From the NCBI RefSeq assembly GCF_008632335.1, contig NZ_VWXX01000007.1, positions 62,001 to 126,000 of the forward strand: a stretch of 64,000 nucleotides of DNA, given 5' to 3'. The position numbers and the translations under genes are program-made. The notes under the pieces were generated by a model. It was given only the letters and a program-made list of their open reading frames with translations, did no database searches and was not told where the DNA came from. Each line of letters opens with the position of its first letter. Position 1 is the stretch's first letter. Origin of the DNA: Thiohalocapsa marina (GTDB lineage Bacteria; Pseudomonadota; Gammaproteobacteria; Chromatiales; Chromatiaceae). Of the stretch, positions 39,178 through 48,400 are shown in pieces.

Positions 39178-40686
39178 TCATGACGCGGCCGAACAATGGC
39201 CGTCGTCGACAATGTTTCCATCGGCACGCTTGCGCAGGCGATCCAGCACGGCACCGTCGGCATCCAGCAACTCCAGCTCCAACGGCATCTTGCCCAGGGC
39301 ATGGGTGGCGCAGGAGAGGCAGGGATCATAGGCGCGAATGGCGACCTCGATGCGGTTGAGCAGTGGCTCGGTCAGACGCCGACCGTCGAGTTCGTCCAAT
39401 GCCACCTGCCGGATCGATTCGTTCATGGCCTGATTGTTGTTCGTGGTGGAGACAATCAGGTTGGCCTTGCGCACCAGGCCGTCAGCGTCGATCTCGTAGT
39501 GATGGAACAGGGTGCCACGCGGGGCCTCGATGACCCCGATGCCCAGCCGTCGCGGCTCGCCCTGCAACAGCAGATCACGACCGCCAAGGTCGGGGTCCTG
39601 CAGCAGCCGTTCGATCGCTTCGGCGCAATGCAGCAACTCGATCAGCCGCGCCCAGTGGGTAGCCAAGGTCGCCTGGACCGGCCGCCCCTGCCCCATGGCG
39701 ACGAACTCCTGTCGCTCGCGCTCCGCCAACGGCGTGTCGATGGCATCACAGTTGCCCACCCGCGCAAGGGGGCCGACCCGATACCAGCCAGCCTCAGGCC
39801 CCAGCGCCCGGATGAACGGAAACTTCATGTAGCTCCAGGGCTTGACCTGCTCGGCCAGCAGATCCTGGTAATCAGCGACGTCCGCATGGTCGAACAGCAC
39901 CGACCCGGTAGCATCCCGCGCCCGCAAGCCACCGTGATAGAGCTCCAGCTCGCCGTCAGGACGCACCAGGCTCAGGCTGTTGGCATCGATGGTGCCGAAC
40001 CGTTGAAACGCTGCCGCATTTGCCCCGAACAGGCGCTTCATCAGGGCTACGCCGTCCACCGCCCACTGCACCACCTGGCCGATGTCCGCCTGCAGCAAGT
40101 CGCGTTCGGACGCCGAAACGGCCTTGTTCACGCCGCCTGGGATGGCGCCTGTGCCATGGATCCGCTTGCCGCTGGTGATACGGATCACCTCCTGGCCGTA
40201 CTTGCGCAACAAGACCCCCTGGCGGGCGATGTCCGGATGGGCGTCCAGCACACCGATGATGTTGCGATGGGCCACCGGATCATCGAAGCCGAACAGCAGG
40301 TCCGGCGAGGACAGATGAAAGAAATGCAGCGCATGGGACTGCAGGATCTGGCCGAAGTGCATCAGCCGGCGGACCTTCTCCGCCGTCGACGTCAGCTGAT
40401 CGACCCCGACCAGCCGATCGCAGGCCTTGGCTGCCGCCAGGTGATGGCTGACCGGGCAGATGCCGCAGAGCCGCTGCACCAGGACGGGGAGCTCCCAGAA
40501 GGGCCTGCCCTGGATGAATTTCTCGAAGCCGCGGAACTCCACGATGTGCAGCCGCGCCTGCTGCACATGATCGTCCTCATCCAGCAGCAGCGTCACCTTG
40601 CCGTGCCCCTCCACCCGCGTCACCGGTTCGATGGCGACGCGCTTCAGGCCTTGCGGATGCGATGCGGTTTCCAGTTGGCTGGGCAT
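39178..40686 (-). CDS. hoxH: NAD-reducing [NiFe] hydrogenase large subunit HoxH
   Basis: The product has 502 residues from the ATG at 40686; a TTG at 40710 overlapping the hoxY stop is an alternative start. It houses the NiFe(CN)2CO centre that splits H2. The proximal motif [11 protein letters not shown] and the distal DPCLSCATH supply the four Cys ligands. Past the distal motif comes a tail of about 44 residues that must be removed by HoxW. The [19 protein letters not shown] start is typical of group 3d bidirectional enzymes. It belongs to the hoxF-U-Y-H-W run; Hyp maturation genes are not in the window. Confidence 0.96.
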   Translation of the reverse strand: MPSQLETASHPQGLKRVAIEPVTRVEGHGKVTLLLDEDDHVQQARLHIVEFRGFEKFIQGRPFWELPVLVQRLCGICPVSHHLAAAKACDRLVGVDQLTSTAEKVRRLMHFGQILQSHALHFFHLSSPDLLFGFDDPVAHRNIIGVLDAHPDIARQGVLLRKYGQEVIRITSGKRIHGTGAIPGGVNKAVSASERDLLQADIGQVVQWAVDGVALMKRLFGANAAAFQRFGTIDANSLSLVRPDGELELYHGGLRARDATGSVLFDHADVADYQDLLAEQVKPWSYMKFPFIRALGPEAGWYRVGPLARVGNCDAIDTPLAERERQEFVAMGQGRPVQATLATHWARLIELLHCAEAIERLLQDPDLGGRDLLLQGEPRRLGIGVIEAPRGTLFHHYEIDADGLVRKANLIVSTTNNNQAMNESIRQVALDELDGRRLTEPLLNRIEVAIRAYDPCLSCATHALGKMPLELELLDADGAVLDRLRKRADGNIVDDGHCSAAS

Positions 40687-40706
40687 GGTCGTGCGATCCG
40701 TGATGG

Positions 40707-41264
40707 TCAATCATAGTGAATCTGCGTGTAGGGAAAGCCGATGGGCTTGCCCGCCAGCAGCTCGGTCAGAAAGGTCCAGATGGCATCGGCGGAGGGCGGA
40801 CAGCCGGGCAGGAAGTAGTCCACCTTGACCACCTCGTGAATGGGATGCACCTGACTCAGCAGCAGCGGCAATTCGGGGTCGTTGGGTATCCCTTGGTTAT
40901 AGAGGCCGACACCATCGATATAGGCCTCCTCCAGACAATCACTCAGCGCGAAGCTGTTGCGCATGGCCGGAATGCCACCGTTCACGGCGCAGGCGCCCAC
41001 GGCCACCAGCACCTTGCAGTGGTGGCGGAACGTGCGCAGGACCTCAACGTTCTCGGCGTTACCGACACCGCCCTCGATGAGGCCGAGGTCGCAGTCACCG
41101 ATGGTCTTGATGTCAGTGAGCGGCGTGCGATCGAGCTCCACCAGCTCCACCAGATCGATGAGGCGCTCGTCGATGTCGAGCAGCGACATGTGACAGCCAA
41201 AACAGCCGGCAAGGGACGTGGTGGCCACGCGCAGCTTTGGCCGGACACGGGTATCCATGCTCAT
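40707..41264 (-). CDS. hoxY: NAD-reducing [NiFe] hydrogenase small subunit HoxY
   Basis: The product has 185 residues, the short form that carries a single proximal [4Fe-4S] cluster. Ligand motifs SLAGCFGCHMSLL, then GACAVNGGIP and FLPGCPPSADAIW are visible. The ATG at 41264 overlaps the HoxU stop by 4 bp (ATGA), so translation is coupled. It passes electrons from the HoxH active site towards HoxU and HoxF. Confidence 0.96.
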   Translation of the reverse strand: MSMDTRVRPKLRVATTSLAGCFGCHMSLLDIDERLIDLVELVELDRTPLTDIKTIGDCDLGLIEGGVGNAENVEVLRTFRHHCKVLVAVGACAVNGGIPAMRNSFALSDCLEEAYIDGVGLYNQGIPNDPELPLLLSQVHPIHEVVKVDYFLPGCPPSADAIWTFLTELLAGKPIGFPYTQIHYD

Positions 41265-41980
41265 GCCTCCTCGTTGGCCGCCACATCGCCGACGCGGCTG
41301 ATGGGCGCGCGATCGTAAAGACGCTCACCGATGGGCACCCGGTAACCGCCGCGGCGGGGCAGGATGGCGCCGACGGGGCAGACATGGGCCGCCTTGTCGG
41401 TGATCGCGAAGCGGCTGTCGCCGAGTCGGCCGGTGGGCGAGTCGACGATGAGCCGGCTGCCGATGCCGCGCCCGCTGATGGCGAAGACCCGCTTGCCGTC
41501 CTGGTCGCGACTGGCACGGACACAGAGCTCGCAGAGGATGCAGCGGTTATAGTCGAGGATCACATCGGGATGTGAGGCATCGACGGCGCGGCGCGGAAAG
41601 AAATGCGTGAAGTGCGGCTCCAGCATGCCGCAGTCATAGGCCACCGCCTGCAGCTGACAGGCGCCGCTCTTCTCGCAGGCCGGACAGACATGATTACCCT
41701 CGACGAAGAGCATCTGCAGGATCGAGACCCGCAGGGCACGGATCGACTCGCTCTGGCTTTCCACCTCCATGTCCTTGGCCGCCGGTGCCGTACAGGCCGA
41801 CACCTCGCGCCCATCGGCGCACACCACGCACACCCGGCAACTGCCGTGGGGAGCGAACTCCGGGTGATGGCACAGATGCGGGATATAGGCCCCCGCCGCC
41901 AGCGCGGCATCCATGATGGTCTGTCCCGGTGCGAACGGGATCGGCCGACCGTCGAGCCTGAAGGTGCTGTGTTCTGCCAT
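41261..41980 (-). CDS. hoxU: NAD-reducing hydrogenase diaphorase subunit HoxU
   Basis: The product has 239 residues from the ATG at 41980, chosen over an ATG at 42004 because GGGAGGAA lies directly upstream. A [2Fe-2S] ferredoxin domain (CHHP, GSCRVC, SACT) is followed by a NuoG-like His-Cys cluster region (HVCPACEKSGAC) and CILCELCVRAS with a final CPVG, for [4Fe-4S] clusters. It links HoxY to the NADH-reactive HoxF. It is tightly packed in the hox operon. Confidence 0.95.
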   Translation of the reverse strand: MAEHSTFRLDGRPIPFAPGQTIMDAALAAGAYIPHLCHHPEFAPHGSCRVCVVCADGREVSACTAPAAKDMEVESQSESIRALRVSILQMLFVEGNHVCPACEKSGACQLQAVAYDCGMLEPHFTHFFPRRAVDASHPDVILDYNRCILCELCVRASRDQDGKRVFAISGRGIGSRLIVDSPTGRLGDSRFAITDKAAHVCPVGAILPRRGGYRVPIGERLYDRAPISRVGDVAANEEA

Positions 41981-42044
41981 CGTTCCTCCCGATGAGACAT
42001 GCATGAGCCGAGCAATTCACCCGCCAATCGACAGGCGACGGCAT

Positions 42045-43850
42045 TCAGCAACCCACGTCCGCGGCGATATGCGCGCCGACATCGTCGCGGCCGGTCAGGG
42101 CGCGAGCCTCGGCGAGCGCGGCGTCGAGATCGAAGGCCGGCGTATGGTCAGCACTTGCCAGCCTGGACGCGTAGATCTGCGGAAACTTGTCCAGGGTGTT
42201 CAGCACATGGTTTGGCGCGGTGTGCCCCAGGCCGCAGTGGCTGGCGCGGCGCATCACGTCGGCGATCCGGCGCATCTCGTCGAGGTCGTGCCGCGAGGCC
42301 TTGCGGGCCGCCACCTTCTCGACGAGATCGCGCAGCAGCTTGCCGCCGACCCGACAGGGGGTACAGAAGCCGCAGCTCTCGTGCACGAAGAAGTCCGCGA
42401 AGTTGCGCACCATCTCCATCAGGTCGCGGCTGTCGTCGAAGACCATGAAGGAGCCGGCGGTGGGCAGATCCTCGAAGGCCAGCACGCGCTGAAACTCGTC
42501 GACCCCCAGGGTGGCCCCGGCGGCGCCGGACACCTGTACCGCCTGGGTCCGCTGGGCGCCGCAGTCGCCGAGCACCCGCGCGATGCTGGTGCCGAAGGGG
42601 TACTCGTAGATGCCCGGCCGTTCACAATCCCCGCTGACGCTCAGGATCTTGCTGCCGGCGGATCTGTCGGTGCCCTCGCTGCGGAACCAGTAACCGCCGT
42701 GCTCGGCGATGCGGGCGGCGGCGAGGAAGGTCTCGACATTGTTCACCACCGTCGGCCGTTCCAGATAGCCCTCGGTGACCGGGAAGGGCGGGCGCTTGCG
42801 GGTGACGCCACGCTTGCCTTCCAGCGACTCGATCAGCGCAGATTCCTCGCCGCAGATGTAGGCGCCCGCTCCCAGGTGGATGCGGATGTCGAAGTCAGTC
42901 CCCGTGTCCGCCATCCCCTGCCCCAGCAGCCCCTGCTCGCGCCGGCGCTGCAGCACCGCCTCCAGATGTTCCAGTAGATAGCGGTACTCGCCGCGCAGGT
43001 AGAGGAAACCTTCGCGTGCACCAATGATGCCCGCGCAGAGGGTCATCCCCTCGAAGACGAGATCGGCATAGGAGGTCAGCAGCACCCGGTCCTTGAAGGT
43101 GCCGGGCTCGCCTTCGTCGGCGTTGCAGACGACGACCTTCTCCGGATGCGCGGCCTCGCGGCAGAAGCGCCATTTCAGCGCCGTGGTGAAGCCGGCGCCG
43201 CCCCGACCGCGCAGGCCGGCGCGCTCGATCTCGGCGAGCACCGCATCCGGACCCTGCTGCCTGAGCGCAGCCAGACCCGCGTCGCGCGGCTCCAGATCGG
43301 ACAGCAGCAGCCCCGGACGATGGACGTTGTTGGAGACGGCAAAGAACGCCTGCGGCCAATGCGGCAGCGGCACCCGGGTGTCGACCAGCGCAGCAATGCG
43401 ACGGATACGCGCATCATCGAGCCGCGTCAGCGCAAGGCCGTTGACCAGCATCGCCGGGGCTTGGTCGCACATCCCGGTGCAGGAGGTCAGACCGACGCTG
43501 ACCAGTCCATCCGCCCGGGTGCTGCCGGGGGACATGCCGAGCAGCTGGCAGAGCTGCGTCATCAGCCGTCCGTTGCCGAGCATGCGGTCGGTGATGTTAT
43601 CGCTGAACAGGATGTCGTAGTCGCCCCGCGGCGCCAGGTGCAGGAAGGCATAGAAGTCGATGGCGGCCAGGATCTGCGCCCGCGTGACCCCCAGGGCGGC
43701 GACCAGCCGATCGATGCCCGCCGGCGGCACAAAGGAAAACGTCTGCTGCAGCGCGATCAGATGCTGCAGCACCAGGCTCGGGTCGCGCCCGAGCCGGGCC
43801 AGGGAGCGCTCAACAGCAGCAGCGATCCGGGAGGGTGATGGATTCAGCAT
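42045..43850 (-). CDS. hoxF: NAD-reducing hydrogenase diaphorase subunit HoxF
   Basis: The product has 601 residues, like HoxF of Cupriavidus (about 602), so the HoxE-like part is fused at the N-terminus. That N-domain keeps the CxxxC pair in TSCTGMCDQAP; the first Cys pair of NuoE is not visible. The NuoF-like body shows GLRGRGGAGF for FMN and NADH, NADEGEPGTFKDR and GAYICGEESALIESLEGKRG, and the [4Fe-4S] motif ESCGFCTPCRVG. It reduces NAD+ with electrons from H2, or the reverse. It is the first gene of the hox operon, with a weak ribosome site before the ATG at 43850. Confidence 0.96.
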   Translation of the reverse strand: MLNPSPSRIAAAVERSLARLGRDPSLVLQHLIALQQTFSFVPPAGIDRLVAALGVTRAQILAAIDFYAFLHLAPRGDYDILFSDNITDRMLGNGRLMTQLCQLLGMSPGSTRADGLVSVGLTSCTGMCDQAPAMLVNGLALTRLDDARIRRIAALVDTRVPLPHWPQAFFAVSNNVHRPGLLLSDLEPRDAGLAALRQQGPDAVLAEIERAGLRGRGGAGFTTALKWRFCREAAHPEKVVVCNADEGEPGTFKDRVLLTSYADLVFEGMTLCAGIIGAREGFLYLRGEYRYLLEHLEAVLQRRREQGLLGQGMADTGTDFDIRIHLGAGAYICGEESALIESLEGKRGVTRKRPPFPVTEGYLERPTVVNNVETFLAAARIAEHGGYWFRSEGTDRSAGSKILSVSGDCERPGIYEYPFGTSIARVLGDCGAQRTQAVQVSGAAGATLGVDEFQRVLAFEDLPTAGSFMVFDDSRDLMEMVRNFADFFVHESCGFCTPCRVGGKLLRDLVEKVAARKASRHDLDEMRRIADVMRRASHCGLGHTAPNHVLNTLDKFPQIYASRLASADHTPAFDLDAALAEARALTGRDDVGAHIAADVGC

Positions 43851-43972
43851 GGGATTTTTGAGACTCAAGCTTCCAGCCGCCGGTCGCCGGCCGCTGGGCG
43901 TAACCACACCTTCCAGTATAGACAGCGCTGCGCTCTTCGCCCGCTCGGGACGACCAAACAGGACCGCTGCCG

Positions 43973-43988
43973 CGGCACACTGGTTGTT
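43973..43988 (+). promoter_or_regulatory. Weak sigma-54-like -24/-12 element
   Basis: CGGCACACTGGTTGTT keeps GGCAC at -24 and TTG with one mismatch (GT for GC) at -12, and the GG-to-GT spacing is correct. It points towards the porin gene, 134 bp from its ATG. A single partial match like this has a high false-positive rate. Confidence 0.25.
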
Positions 43989-44042
43989 TCAGCACATCCT
44001 TGCCAGGCGACACACCGCACCCGGATCGCCGGTCGGGTTCAA

Positions 44043-44073
44043 TGACGCCCGGAATGATGTATCATTGGCGTCA
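44043..44073. promoter_or_regulatory. Double inverted repeat upstream of the porin operon
   Basis: Outer arms TGACGCC (44043 region) and GGCGTCA enclose inner arms AATGAT and ATCATT around a GT centre; three extra bases on the left make it slightly asymmetric. It is A+T-rich in the middle, about 50 bp before the porin ATG in the divergent hoxF-porin space. It looks like a protein-binding operator, or less likely an attenuator hairpin. Confidence 0.5.
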
Positions 44074-44121
44074 CCGTTCTGTGAGCGACGCAAGGGCTTC
44101 GGATTGACTCAGGCAGCCAAC

Positions 44122-45300
44122 ATGAGCATCGCATCGCGCACGCGCGTGCTCGTTACCCCGGGTCTGTTGTGCGCGGCGCTGCTGATGCCGTTGCAGACGG
44201 CGGCCGTGGACCTCTCCCTGCACGGCTTCGGCACCCTGGCCGCGTCCCGCTCCAGCGACGGTTCGGCCGAACCGGTGCGCGACCTATCCCAGCCCTCCGG
44301 CATCACCGATGCATGGAGCCTGACCAGCGACAGTCTCATCGGCCTGCAGGGCAATCTCCGCTTCAGCCCGACGCTGGAGGCGGTGGTTCAAGGCATCTCG
44401 CGCTACCGCTACGATGGCACCTACACCCCGGAGATCACCTGGGCCTTCGTCGGCTTCTCGCCGGACCCGGTCTGGACCCTGCGCGCCGGCAGGTTGGGCA
44501 CCGAGTTCTACATGCTTAGCGATTCGCGCTGGGTGGGCTATTCGTTCAATACCGTGCGCCCGCCCTCCGATTACTACGGCACCCTGCCCTTCAACTATGT
44601 CGACGGCATGGACCTGGCCGTGACCCATCCCTTTGCCGGCGGCCTGCTCAAGGGCAAGCTGTTCGGCGGCGAGAGCCGCGAACAGTCCCCGTTCGGCGAC
44701 CTGCGTTTCGACCTGGACGGCTCGCTGCTGCTGGGCGGCTATGTGGAATACTATCTGGGCGACCTTCAGGCCCGTATCGTCCATGTCGGGGTGCGCTTCG
44801 CCAACGACCTGCCGCTGGACGCCTTCTACCGCACCCTGCCGGCGGCCACGGCGAACGAGTTGCGGGTGGCAGACCGGTGGTCCCAGTTCAGTTCCCTGGG
44901 TATCGTGCATGACCGCGGGCCATTGCAGACCCAGTTCATGCTGAGCCGAACCCACAACGACCACGGCACCTTCCAGGACACCTGGGCGGGCTATCTCGCA
45001 TTGAATTACCGCATCGGCGACTGGACGCCGTTCATCGGCCTGTCGATGGTCAAGTCCGAGGCCAAGGACCTCAAGCATCCGATCCCCGGCGTCACGGACC
45101 TCTACCAGGCCGACTTCCACAGCGACCACCGCACCCTGCTGATCGGCACACGCTGGGACTTCCGCCCGAACATGGCGCTCAAGGCTCAGGTGGACCTCAT
45201 CCGGGGCAGCCCGGATTCGATCTTCCTCTTCCGGCAGGAAACACCGGACTGGGACGGCTCGATGAACCTGTTCACCCTGTCCCTGGATGTGGTGTTCTAG
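44122..45300 (+). CDS. Outer-membrane beta-barrel (porin-like) protein
   Basis: The product has 392 residues with a signal peptide (VTPGLLCAALLMPLQTAAV) and a mature start VDLSLHGFGTLAA. Alternating aromatic and polar beta-strands run to the final aromatic residue in FTLSLDVVF, the usual outer-membrane-targeting end. Blocks such as RYDGTYTPEITWAFVGFSP and RAGRLGTEFYMLSDSRWVGY resemble porins. The substrate is unknown. It is the first gene of a three-gene run with a phosphate-type binding protein and a GGDEF-EAL protein. Confidence 0.82.
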   Translation: MSIASRTRVLVTPGLLCAALLMPLQTAAVDLSLHGFGTLAASRSSDGSAEPVRDLSQPSGITDAWSLTSDSLIGLQGNLRFSPTLEAVVQGISRYRYDGTYTPEITWAFVGFSPDPVWTLRAGRLGTEFYMLSDSRWVGYSFNTVRPPSDYYGTLPFNYVDGMDLAVTHPFAGGLLKGKLFGGESREQSPFGDLRFDLDGSLLLGGYVEYYLGDLQARIVHVGVRFANDLPLDAFYRTLPAATANELRVADRWSQFSSLGIVHDRGPLQTQFMLSRTHNDHGTFQDTWAGYLALNYRIGDWTPFIGLSMVKSEAKDLKHPIPGVTDLYQADFHSDHRTLLIGTRWDFRPNMALKAQVDLIRGSPDSIFLFRQETPDWDGSMNLFTLSLDVVF

Positions 45301-45308
45301 CCAGCGCC

Positions 45309-45773
45309 ATGGAACGTCGCACAGGGGCACACCTGCTGCTGGCCATCGTGCTCGCAATCGGTGTCGGCGCAGCCCGGGCGGCCGAGCCGGTCCTGGTGGT
45401 CATGGACCCCGCCAGCGGCCTGGACCGTCTGACGCGGGAGCAGGTCATCAACATCTTTCTGGGCCGATTCCGGCGGCTGCCGAACGCGCAGGCGGCCGTC
45501 CCCATCGACCGCTCGCGCGATGAGGCGCTGATGACCGATTTCTACCGCCTGCTGGTTGACAAGAGCCCCGCCGAGATCCGCGCCTACTGGGCGCGGCTGG
45601 TGTTTTCCGGCAAGACCGAGCCGCCGCAGAAGGCGCACGACCTGGACGACATGATCGAGCGGCTTGCGAACACGCCGGGGGCGGTCGCCTACATTCGCCC
45701 GGACGAGCTCTCCGAGCGCCTCCGGGTCGTGCTCGGTCTGGGTCTGGGTCTGGGTCCGGAGCCAGGTCGATGA
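45309..45773 (+). CDS. Small PstS-like periplasmic substrate-binding protein
   Basis: The product has 154 residues, about half the size of full PstS. A signal peptide is followed by LDRLTREQVINIFLGRFRRLPN and MTDFYRLLVDKSPAEIRAYWARLVFSG, then PGAVAYIRPDEL, the PBP-like half-domain often annotated as phosphate-binding. The C-terminus has a run of GLGLGLG encoded by a 6-bp repeat. The stop overlaps the start of the GGDEF-EAL gene by 4 bp. A sensing role upstream of the membrane signalling protein is likely: a short binding protein cannot serve a PstSCAB transporter alone and none is present. Confidence 0.8.
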   Translation: MERRTGAHLLLAIVLAIGVGAARAAEPVLVVMDPASGLDRLTREQVINIFLGRFRRLPNAQAAVPIDRSRDEALMTDFYRLLVDKSPAEIRAYWARLVFSGKTEPPQKAHDLDDMIERLANTPGAVAYIRPDELSERLRVVLGLGLGLGPEPGR

Positions 45774-48265
45774 CAGCCATCCGCACCCGCTGGCATCACA
45801 GCATTCTCGCCCGCGCCGGTCTGATCCTGCTGGGCGTGCTGCTGCTGTTCGGCGCCGTTACCGTCGCGATCAACCTGCATTACAATCGCGCCCGCGCCGA
45901 GCAGGCCACCGAACTGCGCCTCAGCCAGTTGCTGGACACGGTGGAGAGCACCGCCAGCATCGCCTGCTTCACCCGCGATGATGTCCTGGCGGGCGAGCTC
46001 ATTGCCGGCCTGCTGCGCAACTCCGAGGTACTGTCCGTGGTGGTCGAGGCGGACGGCGTCCCGCTGGCGGACAGCAGTCGCCAGGCAACGGACGCCGCTG
46101 CCGCGGTGACGCCCGACAGCCGAGTGCTGGTGCGCGACATCTACTCCCCGTTCTCACCCCAAACACCGGTAGGCCGCGTACTGCTGACGCCCAACCAGGC
46201 GCTGATCGACCAGGAACTGCGGCAGGAGACACGGATCCTCATGCTGCAGATGGCCATGCAGCTGCTGCTGGTGGCGCTGGCGTTCGCCGCGGCAACGCTG
46301 CTGCTGATCATCCGCCCGATCAAGGCGATCTCCGACCGGCTGCACGGCATGGACGCCACCCGCGGCGAACGCCTGCAGGTGCCGGCCGGCCACCGCGGGT
46401 CCGAGATCGGCCTGCTGGTCGCGGACGTCAACCGCCTGGCCGACCGCCTGGTGCGAACGCTGGAAGACGAGCGCGCCCTGCGCATCCAGCGCGAGATCGA
46501 CGAACAGCGCTACCACGCCATCTTCGAAAACGCCGATACCGGCCTGTTCCAGATCGACCACCAGGGCTTGCTCAGCTCCTGGAATCCCGCCTTCGCGCGA
46601 CTGATGGGGCTCTCTTCGGAGACCCGTCCCGAGCGCGAACTCGCGCTGCTGGATCTGGACTGGCACGACCCACAACCGCTGGCCGAGCTGTTGTCCGACT
46701 GCCGCAACACCGGCGGGAACCCCCGCCGCGATTCGGGCGCGCAGGATACCCCGCGGACCCAATCGGCCGAACTCCGCCACACCCACCCGGATGGTGTCGA
46801 GCGCTGGCTCAGCGTGGTGCTCACACCCATCACCGACCGCTCCGTCCAGGGCGTGTTGCACGACGTGACCCATCACCTGGAGGCCGAACAGTCCGCCAGA
46901 CGGCTGGCGGTGACGGACCGCATCACCGGCATGGCCAACCAGCTCGGCCTGGAACAGCGCCTGCGTGCCCTGATCCAGGCCTCGGACCCGGAGGCCGAAC
47001 CACCCCGTCCGGAACGGGCCATCGCCCTGGTGCTGATCAGCCTGGACAACTTCAAACGCCTCAGCAGCGGTCTGGATCCGGCGATCGGTGATGCCCTGCT
47101 GACAGAAACCGCCCGGCGTCTGTCGTCGGGGATCGAGGGCGCCAACCTGATCGCCCGTGTCGGCGAGAACCAGTTCGCGCTGCTGATGGCGGACCCGGCA
47201 CCCGCGCTGGAGATCGAGCGCATGCTGGAGCAGGTGTTCGCCGACGCGCAGCAGCCAGTCTTCATCGCCGGCGCACCGCTGACACTGACCCTCAGCGGCG
47301 GCATTGCCTTCCATACCGGTACGGTGGCAAACCCCGTGGCGACGCTGTTCCAGCACGCCGATCTGGCCCTGGCCAGCGCGCAGGCCGGCCCCGGTGGCCC
47401 GATCTGCTTCTTCGATCCGGATCTGGCCCGACTCGCCCAGGAACGGCATCAACTGGAAACGGATCTGCGCCATGCCATCCGCGACGGCCAGTTCGTGCCC
47501 TTCTTTCAGCCGCTGGTGGACCTGCAACGGGGAGCGCTGGTCGGCGCCGAGGTGCTGATCCGCTGGCAACATCCGCAGCGCGGGCTGGTGCCGCCGAACG
47601 CATTCATCCCGCTGGCCGAGGAGACCGGCCTGATCAACGACATGGGGCGCTGGATCCTGGAGTCCGCCGGGCGGCAACTGGCCGCCTGGCAACACGCGGG
47701 CCGGGACCTGTACCTGTCGGTGAACGTCTCCGCCCACCAGATCCCCAAGGGCCTCACGCCCGATGCCTTGCATGAACTGGCACAGCGCCTTGGCTTTGCG
47801 CCGGCATCGCTGGCGCTCGAGATCACCGAAAGCATCCTTATCAGCGATGTCGACGGCGCCCAGGCCTGGCTCGACGCCGTGCGCGCCCGTGGCTTCCGGG
47901 TCTTTCTGGACGATTTTGGCACCGGCTATTCGTCGCTTTCGTACCTCAAGCGCTTCACGGTGGACCGGCTGAAGATCGACCAGGGTTTCATCCGCGATCT
48001 CGCCACCAATGCCGGCGACCGGGCCTTGGTGGAGGCCGTCACGGCCATCGCCGACAGCTTCGGCATGCAGGTGGTGGCGGAGGGCGTGGAGGATGCGGAG
48101 CATGTGCGGAGGCTCCGGGCAATGGGCTGCCATTACGGCCAGGGCTATTTCTTCTCGCCGCCGGTCCCGCTGGACGCCTTCTCCGAGGTAGGCAGGCGCA
48201 TTCCGGAACTGATGCAGCCATTCCTGGATGCAGCACCTGGGTCAAATCCAGAGCCAGCTTCCTGA
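45770..48265 (+). CDS. Membrane PAS-GGDEF-EAL c-di-GMP phosphodiesterase
   Basis: The product has 831 residues. Helix 1 lies at residues 14-36 and a periplasmic CHASE8-like domain of about 120 residues follows. Helix 2 is near 155-180, with a HAMP region (IRPIKAISDRLHGMD), then a PAS domain starting YHAIFENADTGLFQID. The GGDEF motif is degenerate (GENQF at RVGENQFALLM), so cyclase activity is unlikely. The EAL domain keeps the catalytic set: EVLIRWQHP, NVSAHQ, EITES, DDFGTGYSS, KIDQGFI, and AEGVE then QGYFFSPP. It should cleave c-di-GMP. ATGA overlap with the small binding protein suggests that protein regulates it. Confidence 0.93.
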   Translation: MTAIRTRWHHSILARAGLILLGVLLLFGAVTVAINLHYNRARAEQATELRLSQLLDTVESTASIACFTRDDVLAGELIAGLLRNSEVLSVVVEADGVPLADSSRQATDAAAAVTPDSRVLVRDIYSPFSPQTPVGRVLLTPNQALIDQELRQETRILMLQMAMQLLLVALAFAAATLLLIIRPIKAISDRLHGMDATRGERLQVPAGHRGSEIGLLVADVNRLADRLVRTLEDERALRIQREIDEQRYHAIFENADTGLFQIDHQGLLSSWNPAFARLMGLSSETRPERELALLDLDWHDPQPLAELLSDCRNTGGNPRRDSGAQDTPRTQSAELRHTHPDGVERWLSVVLTPITDRSVQGVLHDVTHHLEAEQSARRLAVTDRITGMANQLGLEQRLRALIQASDPEAEPPRPERAIALVLISLDNFKRLSSGLDPAIGDALLTETARRLSSGIEGANLIARVGENQFALLMADPAPALEIERMLEQVFADAQQPVFIAGAPLTLTLSGGIAFHTGTVANPVATLFQHADLALASAQAGPGGPICFFDPDLARLAQERHQLETDLRHAIRDGQFVPFFQPLVDLQRGALVGAEVLIRWQHPQRGLVPPNAFIPLAEETGLINDMGRWILESAGRQLAAWQHAGRDLYLSVNVSAHQIPKGLTPDALHELAQRLGFAPASLALEITESILISDVDGAQAWLDAVRARGFRVFLDDFGTGYSSLSYLKRFTVDRLKIDQGFIRDLATNAGDRALVEAVTAIADSFGMQVVAEGVEDAEHVRRLRAMGCHYGQGYFFSPPVPLDAFSEVGRRIPELMQPFLDAAPGSNPEPAS

Positions 48266-48351
48266 GCCAGCCCCCTGAGTCAGCCCCCTGAGTCAGACCC
48301 CTGAGTCAGACCCCTGAGTCAGACCCCTGAGTCAACCCCCTGGAGTCGCCC
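48261..48351. repeat. 13-bp tandem array over the EAL gene stop codon
   Basis: Seven units of CCTGAGTCAGACC type; the first contains the real TGA stop and the last two drift. TGA recurs in each of the first six units, and because 13 is not a multiple of 3 these stops fall in all three frames. It fills the 135-bp gap to the convergent ABC genes. Confidence 0.85.
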
Positions 48352-48400
48352 CTCCGTCGCCCCCTGCGTCGTCTCGCAGCAATGATGCCCGGGACTGATC

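Noticed and set aside
45770-48265. Active diguanylate cyclase
   Set aside because: The GGDEF site reads GENQF, which lacks the second Gly and the metal/acid residues, so synthesis of c-di-GMP is not supported.
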